Of a stretch of DNA of 64,000 nucleotides, positions 44,459 through 53,964 are shown in pieces. How positions within the stretch are numbered: position 1 is the first letter of the stretch; each line of letters opens with the position of its first letter. This stretch comes from Pseudoalteromonas sp. P1-25 (GTDB lineage: Bacteria > Pseudomonadota > Gammaproteobacteria > Enterobacterales > Alteromonadaceae). The translations under genes and the position numbers were made by a program. Where the stretch lies: NCBI RefSeq assembly GCF_001401805.1, contig NZ_LKDW01000001.1, positions 124,001-188,000 of the forward strand. Direction: 5' to 3'. The notes below the pieces were generated by a model that had not been told where the DNA came from, did no database searches, and saw only the letters and a program-made list of their open reading frames with translations.

Positions 44459-45490
44459 TTATAATAACTTTAAACTATTTAGCTTTTTATCAAACGCTTC
44501 TGCCAACTTTTCAGTTTCACTAAAAACGGTATTCCAATATTTAATGCGTGTGTCTGCATCAAGATCACTAAAGTCGTTTCTGTCTGGAATTTTTCCGTAA
44601 GGTAAACCGGCTATAAATTCTTTTGATGGGGCGATCATCACCACGTTGTCGTAATTAAGTGGCGACACTTTACGTTTTAAATTTTTATCGAACCACCCTG
44701 CTTTTGGCTCACTATTAAAATGTGGATATAAAATTAAGCCTGGGTTATTAATTTTTAAATCAAAATGGTAGTCAATTATTCCGCCATCGCGATACATACC
44801 TTGTGGTGAACCTGCAATGTTCTTTATACCTTGCATTACTAGTGGTATAGAGCCGGATGCGAGTAAAGCATCTTTTAAATTTGTTTGGCTAAGTGCTATG
44901 TTTTGGGTTTTAAAATTATAACTGTCGGTTATTGATAAGTTACTGTTTGGCGCACCAAAAATAAAACGCTCGTACTGCGAGCCTAATAATTTTCGGTTTA
45001 CACGGTTGAGCATGTAACTTTTTGATAAACCTAAAAGCTGAATTAATTTGTTTTCGCTGGCAATAAACCCATTCGACTTAGCCACGATAAAATGCGCTTT
45101 AAAAATAGGGTTATTTAAAATTTCGGTTACGCCGTGCTCCCCAAATACATCATCTAATAATGAGCGGGCTTTTAGTGTAATTTCAGCGGGTGTTGGTTTA
45201 TTACTAGAATAGCGTGTTTGCGAATAGGACTTTGCTAAACGCTCAATGGCAGCAACGGGGTCGTTTTGTGCAAAACAGGCAGATCGAAATGCCCCAGCAG
45301 ATGAACCAATTAAGTTAAGTGGTTGAGTGCGGTTTTTAAAAAATTCACCAAAAATATATTTATCTAACCCGAATAAGGTAAACCATTTTGGCCCGCCACT
45401 TGCCCCTAAAAAAGAGGTAAATAATTCCGGTTTAAAGCCCTGGTCGTTAATAATTTTTGCTGCTGTTTTCCCTGCATAAATGTCGATCAT
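44459..45490 (-). CDS. Patatin-like phospholipase
   Basis: A 343-residue patatin-fold protein. The oxyanion region is 'FLGASGGPKWF', the nucleophile elbow is 'IGSSAGAFRS' (serine near residue 64), and the dyad aspartate is in 'YRDGGIIDYH'. Such enzymes hydrolyse phospholipids or other acyl esters with a Ser-Asp dyad. There is no signal peptide, so it is likely cytosolic. It is a single gene convergent with the AT-rich orphan. Confidence 0.82.
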   Translation of the reverse strand: MIDIYAGKTAAKIINDQGFKPELFTSFLGASGGPKWFTLFGLDKYIFGEFFKNRTQPLNLIGSSAGAFRSACFAQNDPVAAIERLAKSYSQTRYSSNKPTPAEITLKARSLLDDVFGEHGVTEILNNPIFKAHFIVAKSNGFIASENKLIQLLGLSKSYMLNRVNRKLLGSQYERFIFGAPNSNLSITDSYNFKTQNIALSQTNLKDALLASGSIPLVMQGIKNIAGSPQGMYRDGGIIDYHFDLKINNPGLILYPHFNSEPKAGWFDKNLKRKVSPLNYDNVVMIAPSKEFIAGLPYGKIPDRNDFSDLDADTRIKYWNTVFSETEKLAEAFDKKLNSLKLL

Positions 45491-45565
45491 TAAATCAGTT
45501 TACCTTATTATTTTGATATTTTTGTGTTATTTACAAAACCTAATTTTGAATAATTATGCAAAATT

Positions 45566-45601
45566 AAAAAGCGGTTTTATGTTGCCATAAAACCGCTTTT
45601 T
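45566..45601 (-). terminator. Terminator of the alanine symporter gene
   Basis: Perfect 16-base arms, starting AAAAAGCGGTTTTATG, flank a TTGC loop and end in a T-run on both strands. It lies between the symporter stop codon (45630) and the patatin gene on the same strand. Confidence 0.9.
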
Positions 45602-45629
45602 ATCGTTAAAATTGCTTAAAATACGGGAA

Positions 45630-47036
45630 TCAATCCCAAATGCCGCTTTCGCATTTTCCCTGTACTTTTACATCTTTTACTTTAAATTCTGGCTCTATGC
45701 CTTTTTCTCTTTGTGTGTTGTAATCGCGATTAACAGCCACAATCGTTGGCGTGAGTAATATAATAGCGATTACGTTAACCACTGTCATTAATCCTAACGC
45801 TATATCGGCTAAGTCCCAGACTTCTTTTAATGATGCTGATGCGCCCCACAGCATCATTGATAAATAAAGTAATGTATAAATTGTGCGCCCTACTTTGTTA
45901 TCGAGCTTAAATAAATGCAGGTTACTTTCAGCGTAAGCGTAGTTGGCCACCACCGAAGTAAAGGCAAATAAGGTAATGGCTGCCGCAACAAAGTAAACAC
46001 CGCCTTGTGCTAAATGCGCAGTCATGGCGCTCTGGGTTAAACGTATACCTTCCATTTCGCCGCTTATATCTACATCTGCTAACAAAACAACAACAGCAGT
46101 ACAGCTACAAAGTACAATGGTGTCGAAAAACACGCCAAGCATTTGTATATACCCTTGTGTAACTGGGTGATTAGGGATAGGGCTTGCACTTGCTGCGGCA
46201 TGGGGCACACTACCCGCACCAGCTTCGTTAGAATATAATCCGCGTTGTATACCATTTTTAATGGCAGCGCCCATTGCGCCTGCGCCAGCCTCTTGTAAAC
46301 CAAAGGCCGATAAAAACACATCTTTAAGCATGGCTGGTACTTGCGGCAAATTTATAAGCGTTATAATAACGGCAGCCGCTACAAATAATATGCCCATAAA
46401 TGGTACTACGCGCTCTGCAAAGCGGGCTATTGCTTTAAAGCCGCCAAGTATAATTGAGCCTGCTAATACGGTAATTACTAATCCTGAATAAAAGGTGGGT
46501 ACTTCAAATGCGTAGTTAAGTGCATCAGTTATGGTATTGGTTTGCATAGCACTAAAGGTAAAGCCATAACCTAAAAATAAACACGCCGCAAACACAATGG
46601 CAAAGGCACGGCTGCCTAAACCTTGTTGAATATAATAGGCGGGGCCGCCTCTAAATTCGCCACTACTATCGCGTACTTTATACACCTGCCCTAATACACT
46701 TTCGGCAAAGCCGGTTGCCATGCCAAGTATGGCTATAACCCACATCCAAAATATAGCGCCGCTTCCGCCTAGTGAAATAGCAACAGCTACCCCGGCTAAA
46801 TTACCTGTACCTACCCGGGCACACAGGCCAGTACACAATGCCTGAAATGATGAAATATCGTCTTTTTTACACTTGCTACTGCCTTTTAACAGGCTAAACA
46901 TGTGTTTAAATTTTACTATTTGAATTGCTTTTAAACGTACCGAAAACCAAATACCTGCAAACAGTAGTATGTAGATCAGTATTTGGCCTTCTCCCCATAA
47001 TAGGCCATTTACACTTTTTACTACGGTATCGAACAT
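45630..47036 (-). CDS. Sodium:alanine symporter (AGCS family)
   Basis: A 468-residue transporter with about ten to eleven hydrophobic helices. The AGCS signature 'SFQALCTGLCARVGTGNLAGVA' is at residues about 62-84, with 'GPAYYIQQGLGSR' and 'RGLYSNEAGAGSVPHAAASA' following. It imports alanine or glycine with sodium. AAAAGGA precedes the ATG. The gene is monocistronic with its own terminator, and lies upstream of the arginine/ornithine genes on the same strand with 125 bases between them. Confidence 0.93.
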   Translation of the reverse strand: MFDTVVKSVNGLLWGEGQILIYILLFAGIWFSVRLKAIQIVKFKHMFSLLKGSSKCKKDDISSFQALCTGLCARVGTGNLAGVAVAISLGGSGAIFWMWVIAILGMATGFAESVLGQVYKVRDSSGEFRGGPAYYIQQGLGSRAFAIVFAACLFLGYGFTFSAMQTNTITDALNYAFEVPTFYSGLVITVLAGSIILGGFKAIARFAERVVPFMGILFVAAAVIITLINLPQVPAMLKDVFLSAFGLQEAGAGAMGAAIKNGIQRGLYSNEAGAGSVPHAAASASPIPNHPVTQGYIQMLGVFFDTIVLCSCTAVVVLLADVDISGEMEGIRLTQSAMTAHLAQGGVYFVAAAITLFAFTSVVANYAYAESNLHLFKLDNKVGRTIYTLLYLSMMLWGASASLKEVWDLADIALGLMTVVNVIAIILLTPTIVAVNRDYNTQREKGIEPEFKVKDVKVQGKCESGIWD

Positions 47037-47161
47037 GGGCTAATCCTTTTGTCTTTATTATGTTTTACTCAGCAAGTGGTTGAGTAAATGGCATTTAATT
47101 ATGCATATTAGCCATAGAGTAAGGCAGCTATGCTGCCTTAGTATGTTGACTTAGTGGTAGG

Positions 47162-48073
47162 TTATTTACTTTGCAGATGAATGCCTGCAATCATGCATCT
47201 AACCGAACCTCCCGCCGACTCTATGGTTGGTATAGGTAACGGAACAAGTTTAGCTGTTTTTTGTATTGCTGCTTTTTGCTCGGTTGTAAGTGCATTAAAC
47301 GCCGTTTGTGAGAGTGCTAAAATACGACCATTTGTACCTTGTAACTCTATTGCGTTACCACAAAAGCTACTTATTTGCTCATTAGTTAAGTTTATTACTT
47401 CTAAATGGCTTTGTATAAAATGGTTAGTTAATTGTTTGTGCTGACTATTTGGCACCATATCTAGGCTGATCATGGCAAACTCTGTGGCTACACACATTAA
47501 TACATTAGTATGATAAACCGCAGTACCTTGCTTATCATAGGCATTAAATACAACAGGTTTTAGCTTTAATTGCTCGCATACTGTATTAACCACGGTTTTA
47601 GTAGTGCGCTTAGATTCTACTGCATAAGCAAGCTTATGTGGGTGGTCAATAACAAGCGATCCGGTGCCTTCTAAGAATGCATTTTCTTTCGCTAAAAATG
47701 AATAATCAGTCACAGACAACACTTTATAGTGATTAGTCAAAAAATCAATAATATCTTTTCGATATTCTAATCTTCTGTTTTCTGCGTACATTGGGTACAT
47801 AACTAGCTCGCCACTTTGATGGGTAGAAAACCAATTATTTGGAAACACAGAATCGGGTGTGTGTGTATGTTCGTCTTCAAAAAGATGAACCGTTACGCCC
47901 TCGTTTTGCAATAATTTAACCGCATTGGTTACTTCATCAAAGGCATGCTGACTCTGATTTTGTGAGTTGCAAGTACTTTGAAACGTGTTGTCTAACATAG
48001 TTTGTGGGTTAGATGTAAAGTGATGCGGTCGTACCATCACCACAGCGCTGGGTGCTTGCTTTATATAACTCAT
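47162..48073 (-). CDS. ctlX: Citrulline-utilisation hydrolase / amidinotransferase-like protein (CtlX-type)
   Basis: A 303-residue member of the arginine deiminase/amidinotransferase superfamily. 'MVRPHHF' at the N-terminus, 'DSVFPNNWFS' (residues about 72-81), 'FLEGTGSLV', 'YHTNVLM' and the terminal 'SAGGSVRCMIA' with the catalytic cysteine match the CtlX group. These enzymes hydrolyse guanidino or ureido groups in arginine or citrulline catabolism. The start overlaps the stop of the ornithine cyclodeaminase gene by 4 bases, so the two are coupled, and its product could feed that enzyme. Confidence 0.83.
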   Translation of the reverse strand: MSYIKQAPSAVVMVRPHHFTSNPQTMLDNTFQSTCNSQNQSQHAFDEVTNAVKLLQNEGVTVHLFEDEHTHTPDSVFPNNWFSTHQSGELVMYPMYAENRRLEYRKDIIDFLTNHYKVLSVTDYSFLAKENAFLEGTGSLVIDHPHKLAYAVESKRTTKTVVNTVCEQLKLKPVVFNAYDKQGTAVYHTNVLMCVATEFAMISLDMVPNSQHKQLTNHFIQSHLEVINLTNEQISSFCGNAIELQGTNGRILALSQTAFNALTTEQKAAIQKTAKLVPLPIPTIESAGGSVRCMIAGIHLQSK

Positions 48074-49152
48074 GCCACTTGCTCTTGCTTAGGAGTTTTT
48101 GCTGTTTGTGTACTATTAAGTACCGAAAATAAATTACGCGGATCGGCTTGTTGTGTAATTAAATCAAGCAGTTCAAACTCACCTGCAGCCACCAGCGCGT
48201 CTTTAATATAAACCAATGCGGTAAAGTCTTCGCTTGCAAAACCTACCCCATCAAAAATAGTAAGCTCGTTGTTACTTGTACGCCCAGGTACTTGTTTATT
48301 AATTACTTTATGAAACTCTGTTACGCCAAAGGTTTCGCTCATTTGCTGAATTTCGCCTTCTATTCTGGTTTGCGGCTCGTACTCTACAAACACAGTGGCA
48401 CGCTCTAGTAACTGTGAATCAAGCTCTGTTTTACCAGGGCAATCGCCACCAATGGCATTTAAATGCACACCCTGTGGGATCATATCGCTGGTTAAAATAG
48501 TGGCATTTTTTTTATCGGCTGTGCAGGTTGTAATAATGTGCGCGCCTTGAACGGCTTCTTCTGCGCTATTGCATAGAGTGACATTTAAGCCGTAGCCACT
48601 TAAGTTGTTGTAGGCTTTTTGTGAGGCGTTTTTATCAATGTCGTATAAACGAATGTGAGTAATGCCTAACACAGCTTTAAAAGCCAGTGCCTGAAACTCA
48701 GACTGTGCACCATTACCAATTAATGTCAGCGTTGTTGAGTTTTCAGGCGCTAAATACTTTGCCACAAGCGCTGATGTAGCCGCTGTTCGCAGGGCCGTTA
48801 GTAGACACATTTCACTGATCATAACTGGGTAGCCGCTATCAACATCTGACAAAATACCAAATGCGGCCACTGTTTGAAGCGCTTTAAATGTGTTTTTTGG
48901 ATGGCCATTTACATATTTGCAGCTAAACATTTTGCCATCGCTTACGGGCATAAGCTCTATTACACCATCTGGAGAGTGCGCTGCATAACGTGGCGATTTA
49001 TCAAATTCGTGCCAGCGAGCAAAATCTTGCTCTAACCTTTTAGTAAGCTCTAGCAACACGTTTTCTATGCCCATTTTATTTATAAGTTTGGCCATTGCCT
49101 GTACGCTCACAAATGGAACACCTTGTTTAGGCTGTGCGATAAAATGACTCAT
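48070..49152 (-). CDS. Ornithine cyclodeaminase family protein
   Basis: A 360-residue enzyme of the ornithine cyclodeaminase/mu-crystallin family, which converts ornithine to proline and ammonia with bound NAD+. The Rossmann motif is 'LTLIGNGAQSEFQALAF', preceded by 'LTALRTAATSALVAKYLAPE'. A later stretch, 'GVHLNAIGGDCPGKTELD', carries the catalytic aspartate. The ATG at 49152 with AGAGGTA upstream was preferred to a longer frame whose first 39 residues do not fit the family. The gene is divergent from an Lrp-type regulator gene, with a perfect dyad between them. Confidence 0.88.
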   Translation of the reverse strand: MSHFIAQPKQGVPFVSVQAMAKLINKMGIENVLLELTKRLEQDFARWHEFDKSPRYAAHSPDGVIELMPVSDGKMFSCKYVNGHPKNTFKALQTVAAFGILSDVDSGYPVMISEMCLLTALRTAATSALVAKYLAPENSTTLTLIGNGAQSEFQALAFKAVLGITHIRLYDIDKNASQKAYNNLSGYGLNVTLCNSAEEAVQGAHIITTCTADKKNATILTSDMIPQGVHLNAIGGDCPGKTELDSQLLERATVFVEYEPQTRIEGEIQQMSETFGVTEFHKVINKQVPGRTSNNELTIFDGVGFASEDFTALVYIKDALVAAGEFELLDLITQQADPRNLFSVLNSTQTAKTPKQEQVA

Positions 49153-49272
49153 AAATACCTCTTTAATGACTAAATAAATTATTTGAAATAAGTTTATAGG
49201 CCAGAGACGCCACTTAAAATGCCAAAATTTTATACAAATAATAGTATTTTTTAGCAAATTGCTATGCATTAA

Positions 49273-49296
49273 AGTACAAATTTAGTAATTTGTACT
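49273..49296. promoter_or_regulatory. Perfect 24-bp dyad between ornithine cyclodeaminase and Lrp-type genes
   Basis: AGTACAAATT at 49273-49282 and its exact complement at 49287-49296 flank a 4-base centre. It lies 24 bases before the regulator ATG and about 120 before the cyclodeaminase ATG. The geometry suits an Lrp/AsnC dimer site controlling both directions. Confidence 0.65.
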
Positions 49297-49319
49297 AAAC
49301 ACATAATCCAAGGCGTTTT

Positions 49320-49751
49320 ATGACCCCTTATATTTACGACTCGTTAGATAACGCGTTAATAGCCGAATTAAGAAAAGATGGCCGCGCTTCTATTTCAGCC
49401 CTAGCCGATGTTTTAAAGGTGTCTCGCGGGACAGTCCAAAACCGTTTAGACCGGCTCGTTTCATCGGGTGCTATATTGGGCTTTACGGTGCGTGTACACG
49501 AACACATAGAAACCGAAGCTGTAAGAGCCATTATGATGGTTGAAGTGGTGGGTAAATCGACCTCGCAGGTAATTAAAACCTTGCGTGGTATACCCGAACT
49601 TACTAAGTTACATACTACCAATGGCGCTTGGGACTTAGTGGCTGAAATACAAGCAGCAAATTTAGGTGAGTTTGATGGCGTACTCAGGCAAGTACGCGAA
49701 ATAGAAGGCATTTTAAATAGCGAAACCAGTATATTATTGTCATCCACTTAG
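49320..49751 (+). CDS. Lrp/AsnC-family transcriptional regulator
   Basis: A 143-residue regulator with the N-terminal helix-turn-helix ('DNALIAELRKDGRASISALA', then 'VSRGTVQNRLDRL') and a C-terminal RAM/ligand-binding domain ('AIMMVEVVGKS', 'LHTTNGAWDLVAEI'). Such proteins sense amino acids as octamers. It is divergent from the ornithine cyclodeaminase and CtlX genes, which are the likely targets; arginine or ornithine would be natural ligands. The perfect dyad just before its ATG fits autoregulation. Confidence 0.9.
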   Translation: MTPYIYDSLDNALIAELRKDGRASISALADVLKVSRGTVQNRLDRLVSSGAILGFTVRVHEHIETEAVRAIMMVEVVGKSTSQVIKTLRGIPELTKLHTTNGAWDLVAEIQAANLGEFDGVLRQVREIEGILNSETSILLSST

Positions 49752-49813
49752 GTTTATTAACGCGATGTTTTACTAAACGTATTTTAGGCAATACTCGGTT
49801 TATGTATTAGCTA

Positions 49814-50536
49814 ATGGAGTATAGATTGAATAAGCTTTCGATTCGGTATTATTCGCAAGATATAAAGTGCCACCAGCACAATTACCATCAACTCGTGTTA
49901 CCTCTACACGGGGAAATTTTTATATCGTTAAATAATGACTTTAAAACAACCGTGAGTACGGGCAGTTGTATCGTTATAGAGAAAAACGTAGTGCATGCCT
50001 TTACTGCCGATGAAGCCGCGCGTTTTATTGTGGCAGATTTAGATGCCCTGCCTGATAACCTTATAAACCTTTTATGCCCTAAAATCTCTATAGATAGCCG
50101 TTTATTAAGTTACTTACAATTTATAGAGCAGCAACTGCTTGTTGTTAATGATGAAAAGCTGACTAGCTCAACCTTTGATTTATTTTATTTACTACTTTGT
50201 GAGCAAAGCAGCCACAGTAATATTGATAAGCGTATAGATAATGTCATAACCACGGTAAAGCAAAATTTAGCGTATCCCTACACGTTAAAAGAGCTGGCCA
50301 ATATTGCCTGTTTAAGCGTTACGCAATTTAAAACTGTGTTTAAAAGAAACACCAACATGAGTGCGCTGCAATATATCACTATGTTACGAATGCAGCATGC
50401 GCGCGCCTTATTAACCCATTCAGACCTACCAATCGCTTTAGTAGGTGATCGCATTGGTTATAACGATGCCTCAGCGTTTAGCCGTCGGTTTAATTTATAC
50501 TTTGGGCAGCCACCTAAGGCGTTTAAAAAGCAGTAA
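49814..50536 (+). CDS. AraC-family transcriptional regulator
   Basis: A 240-residue regulator. The N-terminal cupin-like part contains 'CHQHNYHQLVLPLHGEI' (residues about 17-33), a typical AraC ligand-domain start. The C-terminal double helix-turn-helix has 'YTLKELANIACLSVTQFKTVF' in part and ends with 'IGYNDASAFSRRFNLYFG'. It begins 62 bases after the Lrp-type gene and is followed by a DMT-family permease gene 95 bases on, which it probably controls. Confidence 0.87.
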   Translation: MEYRLNKLSIRYYSQDIKCHQHNYHQLVLPLHGEIFISLNNDFKTTVSTGSCIVIEKNVVHAFTADEAARFIVADLDALPDNLINLLCPKISIDSRLLSYLQFIEQQLLVVNDEKLTSSTFDLFYLLLCEQSSHSNIDKRIDNVITTVKQNLAYPYTLKELANIACLSVTQFKTVFKRNTNMSALQYITMLRMQHARALLTHSDLPIALVGDRIGYNDASAFSRRFNLYFGQPPKAFKKQ

Positions 50537-50631
50537 ATTGCGCCTAAGCAAACAACAACACCGTCTTTTTAGCATATTTAACCTTCAGCCTATTGGTACA
50601 CTCAGTAAATAGTATTTACGGAGGGTAATTA

Positions 50632-51489
50632 ATGGCAACACACATAGGGTTTTTAGCAATATTTTCGTGGGGGCTTTTAGCATTACTCGGTAATTTAACT
50701 AAAGCACTGCCTGCTTTTGAGTTACTTTTTATATGCTTTTCAATCTCTTTTATTATTTTATTAGTTAAACGCGTCGCTACAAAACAACCATTATTAACCC
50801 CGCCTAAGCTTTCTAAAAAGCAAATTATAATAGGTGTTACTGGTTTGTTTGGTTTTCACTTTTGTTATTTTATGGCTTTAAAATACGGTCCTTTAATCGA
50901 GGTAAGCCTAATTGTGTACCTTTGGCCATTATTGCTAGGTGTATTTGTGGCTACTCCAGGGGCTAAATTTAAATCAATATTGGGCGGATTACTGGGTTTT
51001 TTAGGCACGCTTAGTTTAATTACCGATGGCAGTGGGTTATCTATCAATAGTGAGTATTACTTAGGGTATTTTTTTGCAGGATGCTGCGCAGTATTATGGT
51101 CGAGTTATTCTTATTTAATGTCGCAATTTAATAGCCATGTAGATGACATAGGCTGGCTTTCACTTATTGTGGCTGTGCTTGCCCTTTTTGCACATTTTTA
51201 TTTTGAAACAACCGTAATAAATTTATCTATTTCACAATGGCTAGGCGCTATTTTATTGGGGTTAGGCCCTGTAGGCGGTGCATTTTATTTATGGGATTAT
51301 GGTTTAAAATTTGGTAACCGAACGCTATTAGCTTCGTTCAGTTTTTTAACGCCGGTGCTCTCTACCTTTATTTTAATACTTGCCTCGCAGGCTCCCTTTA
51401 GTTGGTCAGTATTTATTGCTTTGGCGCTTATTTTATTAGGTGCAGCTATTAGCAATAAAAAACCTTCAATAAGTTTAAAAAAAGCATAG
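50632..51489 (+). CDS. EamA/DMT-superfamily permease
   Basis: A 285-residue membrane protein with ten hydrophobic helices in two EamA repeats ('FSWGLLALLGNLTKALPAFE' starts the first). DMT permeases of this kind usually export amino acids or other small metabolites. GGAGGG precedes the ATG. The AraC regulator upstream is probably its controller. The nearby arginine/ornithine genes hint at an amino-acid-related solute, but that is a guess. Confidence 0.85.
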   Translation: MATHIGFLAIFSWGLLALLGNLTKALPAFELLFICFSISFIILLVKRVATKQPLLTPPKLSKKQIIIGVTGLFGFHFCYFMALKYGPLIEVSLIVYLWPLLLGVFVATPGAKFKSILGGLLGFLGTLSLITDGSGLSINSEYYLGYFFAGCCAVLWSSYSYLMSQFNSHVDDIGWLSLIVAVLALFAHFYFETTVINLSISQWLGAILLGLGPVGGAFYLWDYGLKFGNRTLLASFSFLTPVLSTFILILASQAPFSWSVFIALALILLGAAISNKKPSISLKKA

Positions 51490-51512
51490 CTTTAATTTTG
51501 TTTAGGCACTTT

Positions 51513-51549
51513 ACCAACGCTTAAACTTAAGTAGAGTTTAAGCGTTGGT
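51513..51549. terminator. Hairpin between convergent permease and patatin genes
   Basis: ACCAACGCTTAAACT and its exact complement (15-base arms) flank a 7-base loop. No long T-run follows, so termination is likely but less certain than for the other hairpins. Confidence 0.7.
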
Positions 51550-51555
51550 ACCCAA

Positions 51556-52551
51556 TTACATGGCGTAGCTATGTGCGTAATCTACTATACGTGCATTTTG
51601 GCTTTTTAAATAAGCGCGGCCTGCTTTTACACCTAGCTTATGATCAAAGCGTAAATCATCGTTTGAGCTGCCTAATAATTTACTGTGCAGCTTTTCATCT
51701 GCAAAAATTTGTATAATTTCTACATCACTAGGCGGATTAGCAATAAACGTCAGCTCGTCTAGGTATGCTTGTTCGTGCTGAACCAAGTAATCGAGTGTTT
51801 TTGGGCAGTAACCTGATGCACATGCAAATGTTCTAAGCTTTTGAACCCATGCAGTTTGCGCTTGAAAATGCTCATCAACGGTTCTTATTACTACAATTTT
51901 TCGTGCACCACGGTTATAAGCTTCGCGTACAGGCAATGGTGCCGCTAAGCCACCATCTACATAAAAATCTTCACTCGATTGCTCTTGAGTTAAATGTGCT
52001 TCGTTTGCGGCTTTTGTATCTAACCAAGGCGTTAGTTTAACCCCCTGTTTATACAAAAAAGGGAGTGCGCTCGATGCCTTTAGTAAATCTCGCCATTGCC
52101 TACCTTCACCTGTTGGCGATAGGTAATAAGCTTTTCTGTCACGAGTGTTTGTAGCGGTTATGAGCAACTCTCGCTCACCTAAACTGTTTTTAGCTGTTTT
52201 AAAGTCAAGAGCTCTGTTTACTTCGGTGGTTTTTTCAAAGTACCAATCTAAATCAACAATGTGTTTACCCATTAAACCACGGCCTAATTGAAAAAAACGC
52301 TTGTTACGCGAAAGCCCTCTAATTAAACGTTTTGCATAACCTTTTTGGCGTGCTAAATAGCTAGTTAAATTTTGCGAGCCGGCGGAAGTGCCAATAAATA
52401 AATCAAATGGGTCGTAGTTTTGCTCTAACCACGCATCAAGTACACCGGCTGTGAATATTCCTCGTTGCCCGCCGCCTTCAGCTATCAGTGCAACTTTTGG
52501 CTGCGCTGTATGAGTAACTGAATTAGTCGTTGCGGTTGTTAGAGCGTTCAC
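51556..52551 (-). CDS. Patatin-like phospholipase (YjjU/RssA-like)
   Basis: A 331-residue patatin-fold protein close in layout to E. coli YjjU. It has 'IAEGGGQRGIFTAGVLDAWL' (oxyanion loop), 'FIGTSAGSQNLTSYL' (nucleophile serine near residue 61) and 'YVDGGLAAPLP' (dyad aspartate). The start is a GTG with AAGGAAGG at the right distance. It has no signal peptide. The substrate is unknown; YjjU is itself poorly characterised. It is a second patatin-like gene, only distantly similar to the one at 44.5-45.5 kb. Confidence 0.85.
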   Translation of the reverse strand: MNALTTATTNSVTHTAQPKVALIAEGGGQRGIFTAGVLDAWLEQNYDPFDLFIGTSAGSQNLTSYLARQKGYAKRLIRGLSRNKRFFQLGRGLMGKHIVDLDWYFEKTTEVNRALDFKTAKNSLGERELLITATNTRDRKAYYLSPTGEGRQWRDLLKASSALPFLYKQGVKLTPWLDTKAANEAHLTQEQSSEDFYVDGGLAAPLPVREAYNRGARKIVVIRTVDEHFQAQTAWVQKLRTFACASGYCPKTLDYLVQHEQAYLDELTFIANPPSDVEIIQIFADEKLHSKLLGSSNDDLRFDHKLGVKAGRAYLKSQNARIVDYAHSYAM

Positions 52552-52833
52552 GGTGTACCTTCCTTTAATTTAATGATGTTTGGTTAATAACTACATTATA
52601 AAAAACTAAAGCAATGTCTTAAAATTGATTGTTTAAATCAGTTTGATTGATAAAACAGAACGATACATAATTTTAAACGGGCCTTGTCCTTGGCACTCAT
52701 AGTATATTTAATTGTCGATATCGTTTGTTCAGACATCACTTAAAGCTAATAAGTTTGTATTCACTTTTAATGATGTCTATATACTAGCAAGGCCTGTGTG
52801 TACGCTTGCTTAACTAAACACCTCCTTTTTAAA

Positions 52834-53823
52834 TTAGTGCTTTATTTCCATTAAAATTTCTAGGGCTCGGTGGCGTTTTTCGCTGTCGTATACGTCGTTT
52901 GTAAATATAAACTCATCCACTTCTAGCTCTTTGGCTATCATTTGTAATTTATGCTTTATACTCACATGCCCGCCAATAACGCTTAAGCTTAAAAAGTTTT
53001 CCACATGAGCGCGCTCTTGCTCACTCCATAAACCTTCCATACTCTCTACCGGTGGTTTTAACCACAGCTCTTTACCACGTATTAGTTCAAGTACCCGTTG
53101 CTTTGAGGTGGTAGATAGGTATTGCGCTTCTTCGTCAGTTTCTGCTGCCACCAGCGGTATAGCAAGCATTACATAGGGTTTATGGAGTACATTTGAGGCT
53201 TTAAATTCTCGTTTATATAGTGCGATTGCATCGTGTACAAAGCGCGGTGCAAAGTGCCCTGCAAATACATAAGGTAGCCCTTTTTTAGCGGCCAGTTGCG
53301 CGCTAAATAAACTCGAGCCTAATAACCAAAGCGGTACGTTTGTGTCCTCCCCCGGTATAGCACGTATAGGGTGAGTACCGTTATATGGGCCTAGTAATGT
53401 TTGCAGCTCTGTTACCTCCTCTGGGAAGTTTTCAGCGCGGCTCATATCATTATTCAGTGCACGGCTGGTTACCGGGTCACTACCTGGAGCGCGTCCAAGG
53501 CCTAAATCTATTCGTCCAGGGTATAAACTCTCTAATGTGCCAAATTGCTCAGCCACAACTAATGGCGAATGATTCGGCAGCATTATTCCGCCGGAGCCAA
53601 CACGTATACGCTGAGTTTTACCTGCAATATGGCCTACTAATATTGAAGTAGCAGCACAAATTATACCGGGCATATTGTGATGCTCAGCCAGCCAAAAGCG
53701 ATTAAACCCTAATTGGTCAGCGCGCTGAGCGTATTTAGTGGTTTTATTGAGCGTATGAGAAACACTGTCCCCTTTGATCATGGGGGCAAGCTCTAATAAC
53801 GAAAAGGGAATGGAAGATAACAA
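52834..53823 (-). CDS. Luciferase-like (LLM class) flavin-dependent oxidoreductase
   Basis: A 329-residue protein of the bacterial luciferase-like monooxygenase superfamily, YhbW-like group. Visible motifs: 'SLLELAPM' at the start, 'RFWLAEHHNMPGI', 'RVGSGGIMLPNHSPLVVAEQF' in part, 'LGLGRAPGSD', and 'WLLGSSLFSAQLAAKKGLPY'. Members use reduced FMN and oxygen, or reduce substrates with F420/FMN. The start appears to be a TTG with GGAGC eight bases upstream; no ATG fits the family N-terminus. The substrate is unknown. Confidence 0.87.
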   Translation of the reverse strand: MLSSIPFSLLELAPMIKGDSVSHTLNKTTKYAQRADQLGFNRFWLAEHHNMPGIICAATSILVGHIAGKTQRIRVGSGGIMLPNHSPLVVAEQFGTLESLYPGRIDLGLGRAPGSDPVTSRALNNDMSRAENFPEEVTELQTLLGPYNGTHPIRAIPGEDTNVPLWLLGSSLFSAQLAAKKGLPYVFAGHFAPRFVHDAIALYKREFKASNVLHKPYVMLAIPLVAAETDEEAQYLSTTSKQRVLELIRGKELWLKPPVESMEGLWSEQERAHVENFLSLSVIGGHVSIKHKLQMIAKELEVDEFIFTNDVYDSEKRHRALEILMEIKH

Positions 53824-53964
53824 AATAGCAGCTCCTTAAAATGCACGCTAACAATGGGCTTCATCATCAGCATAAAACACTTAAATGGGTCTGCTATTTA
53901 TTCAATTCAAGTTAGCTAACAGATAAAAGAAAAAATAGCGTTTAACTGTTTTACTTTAAGGTAT

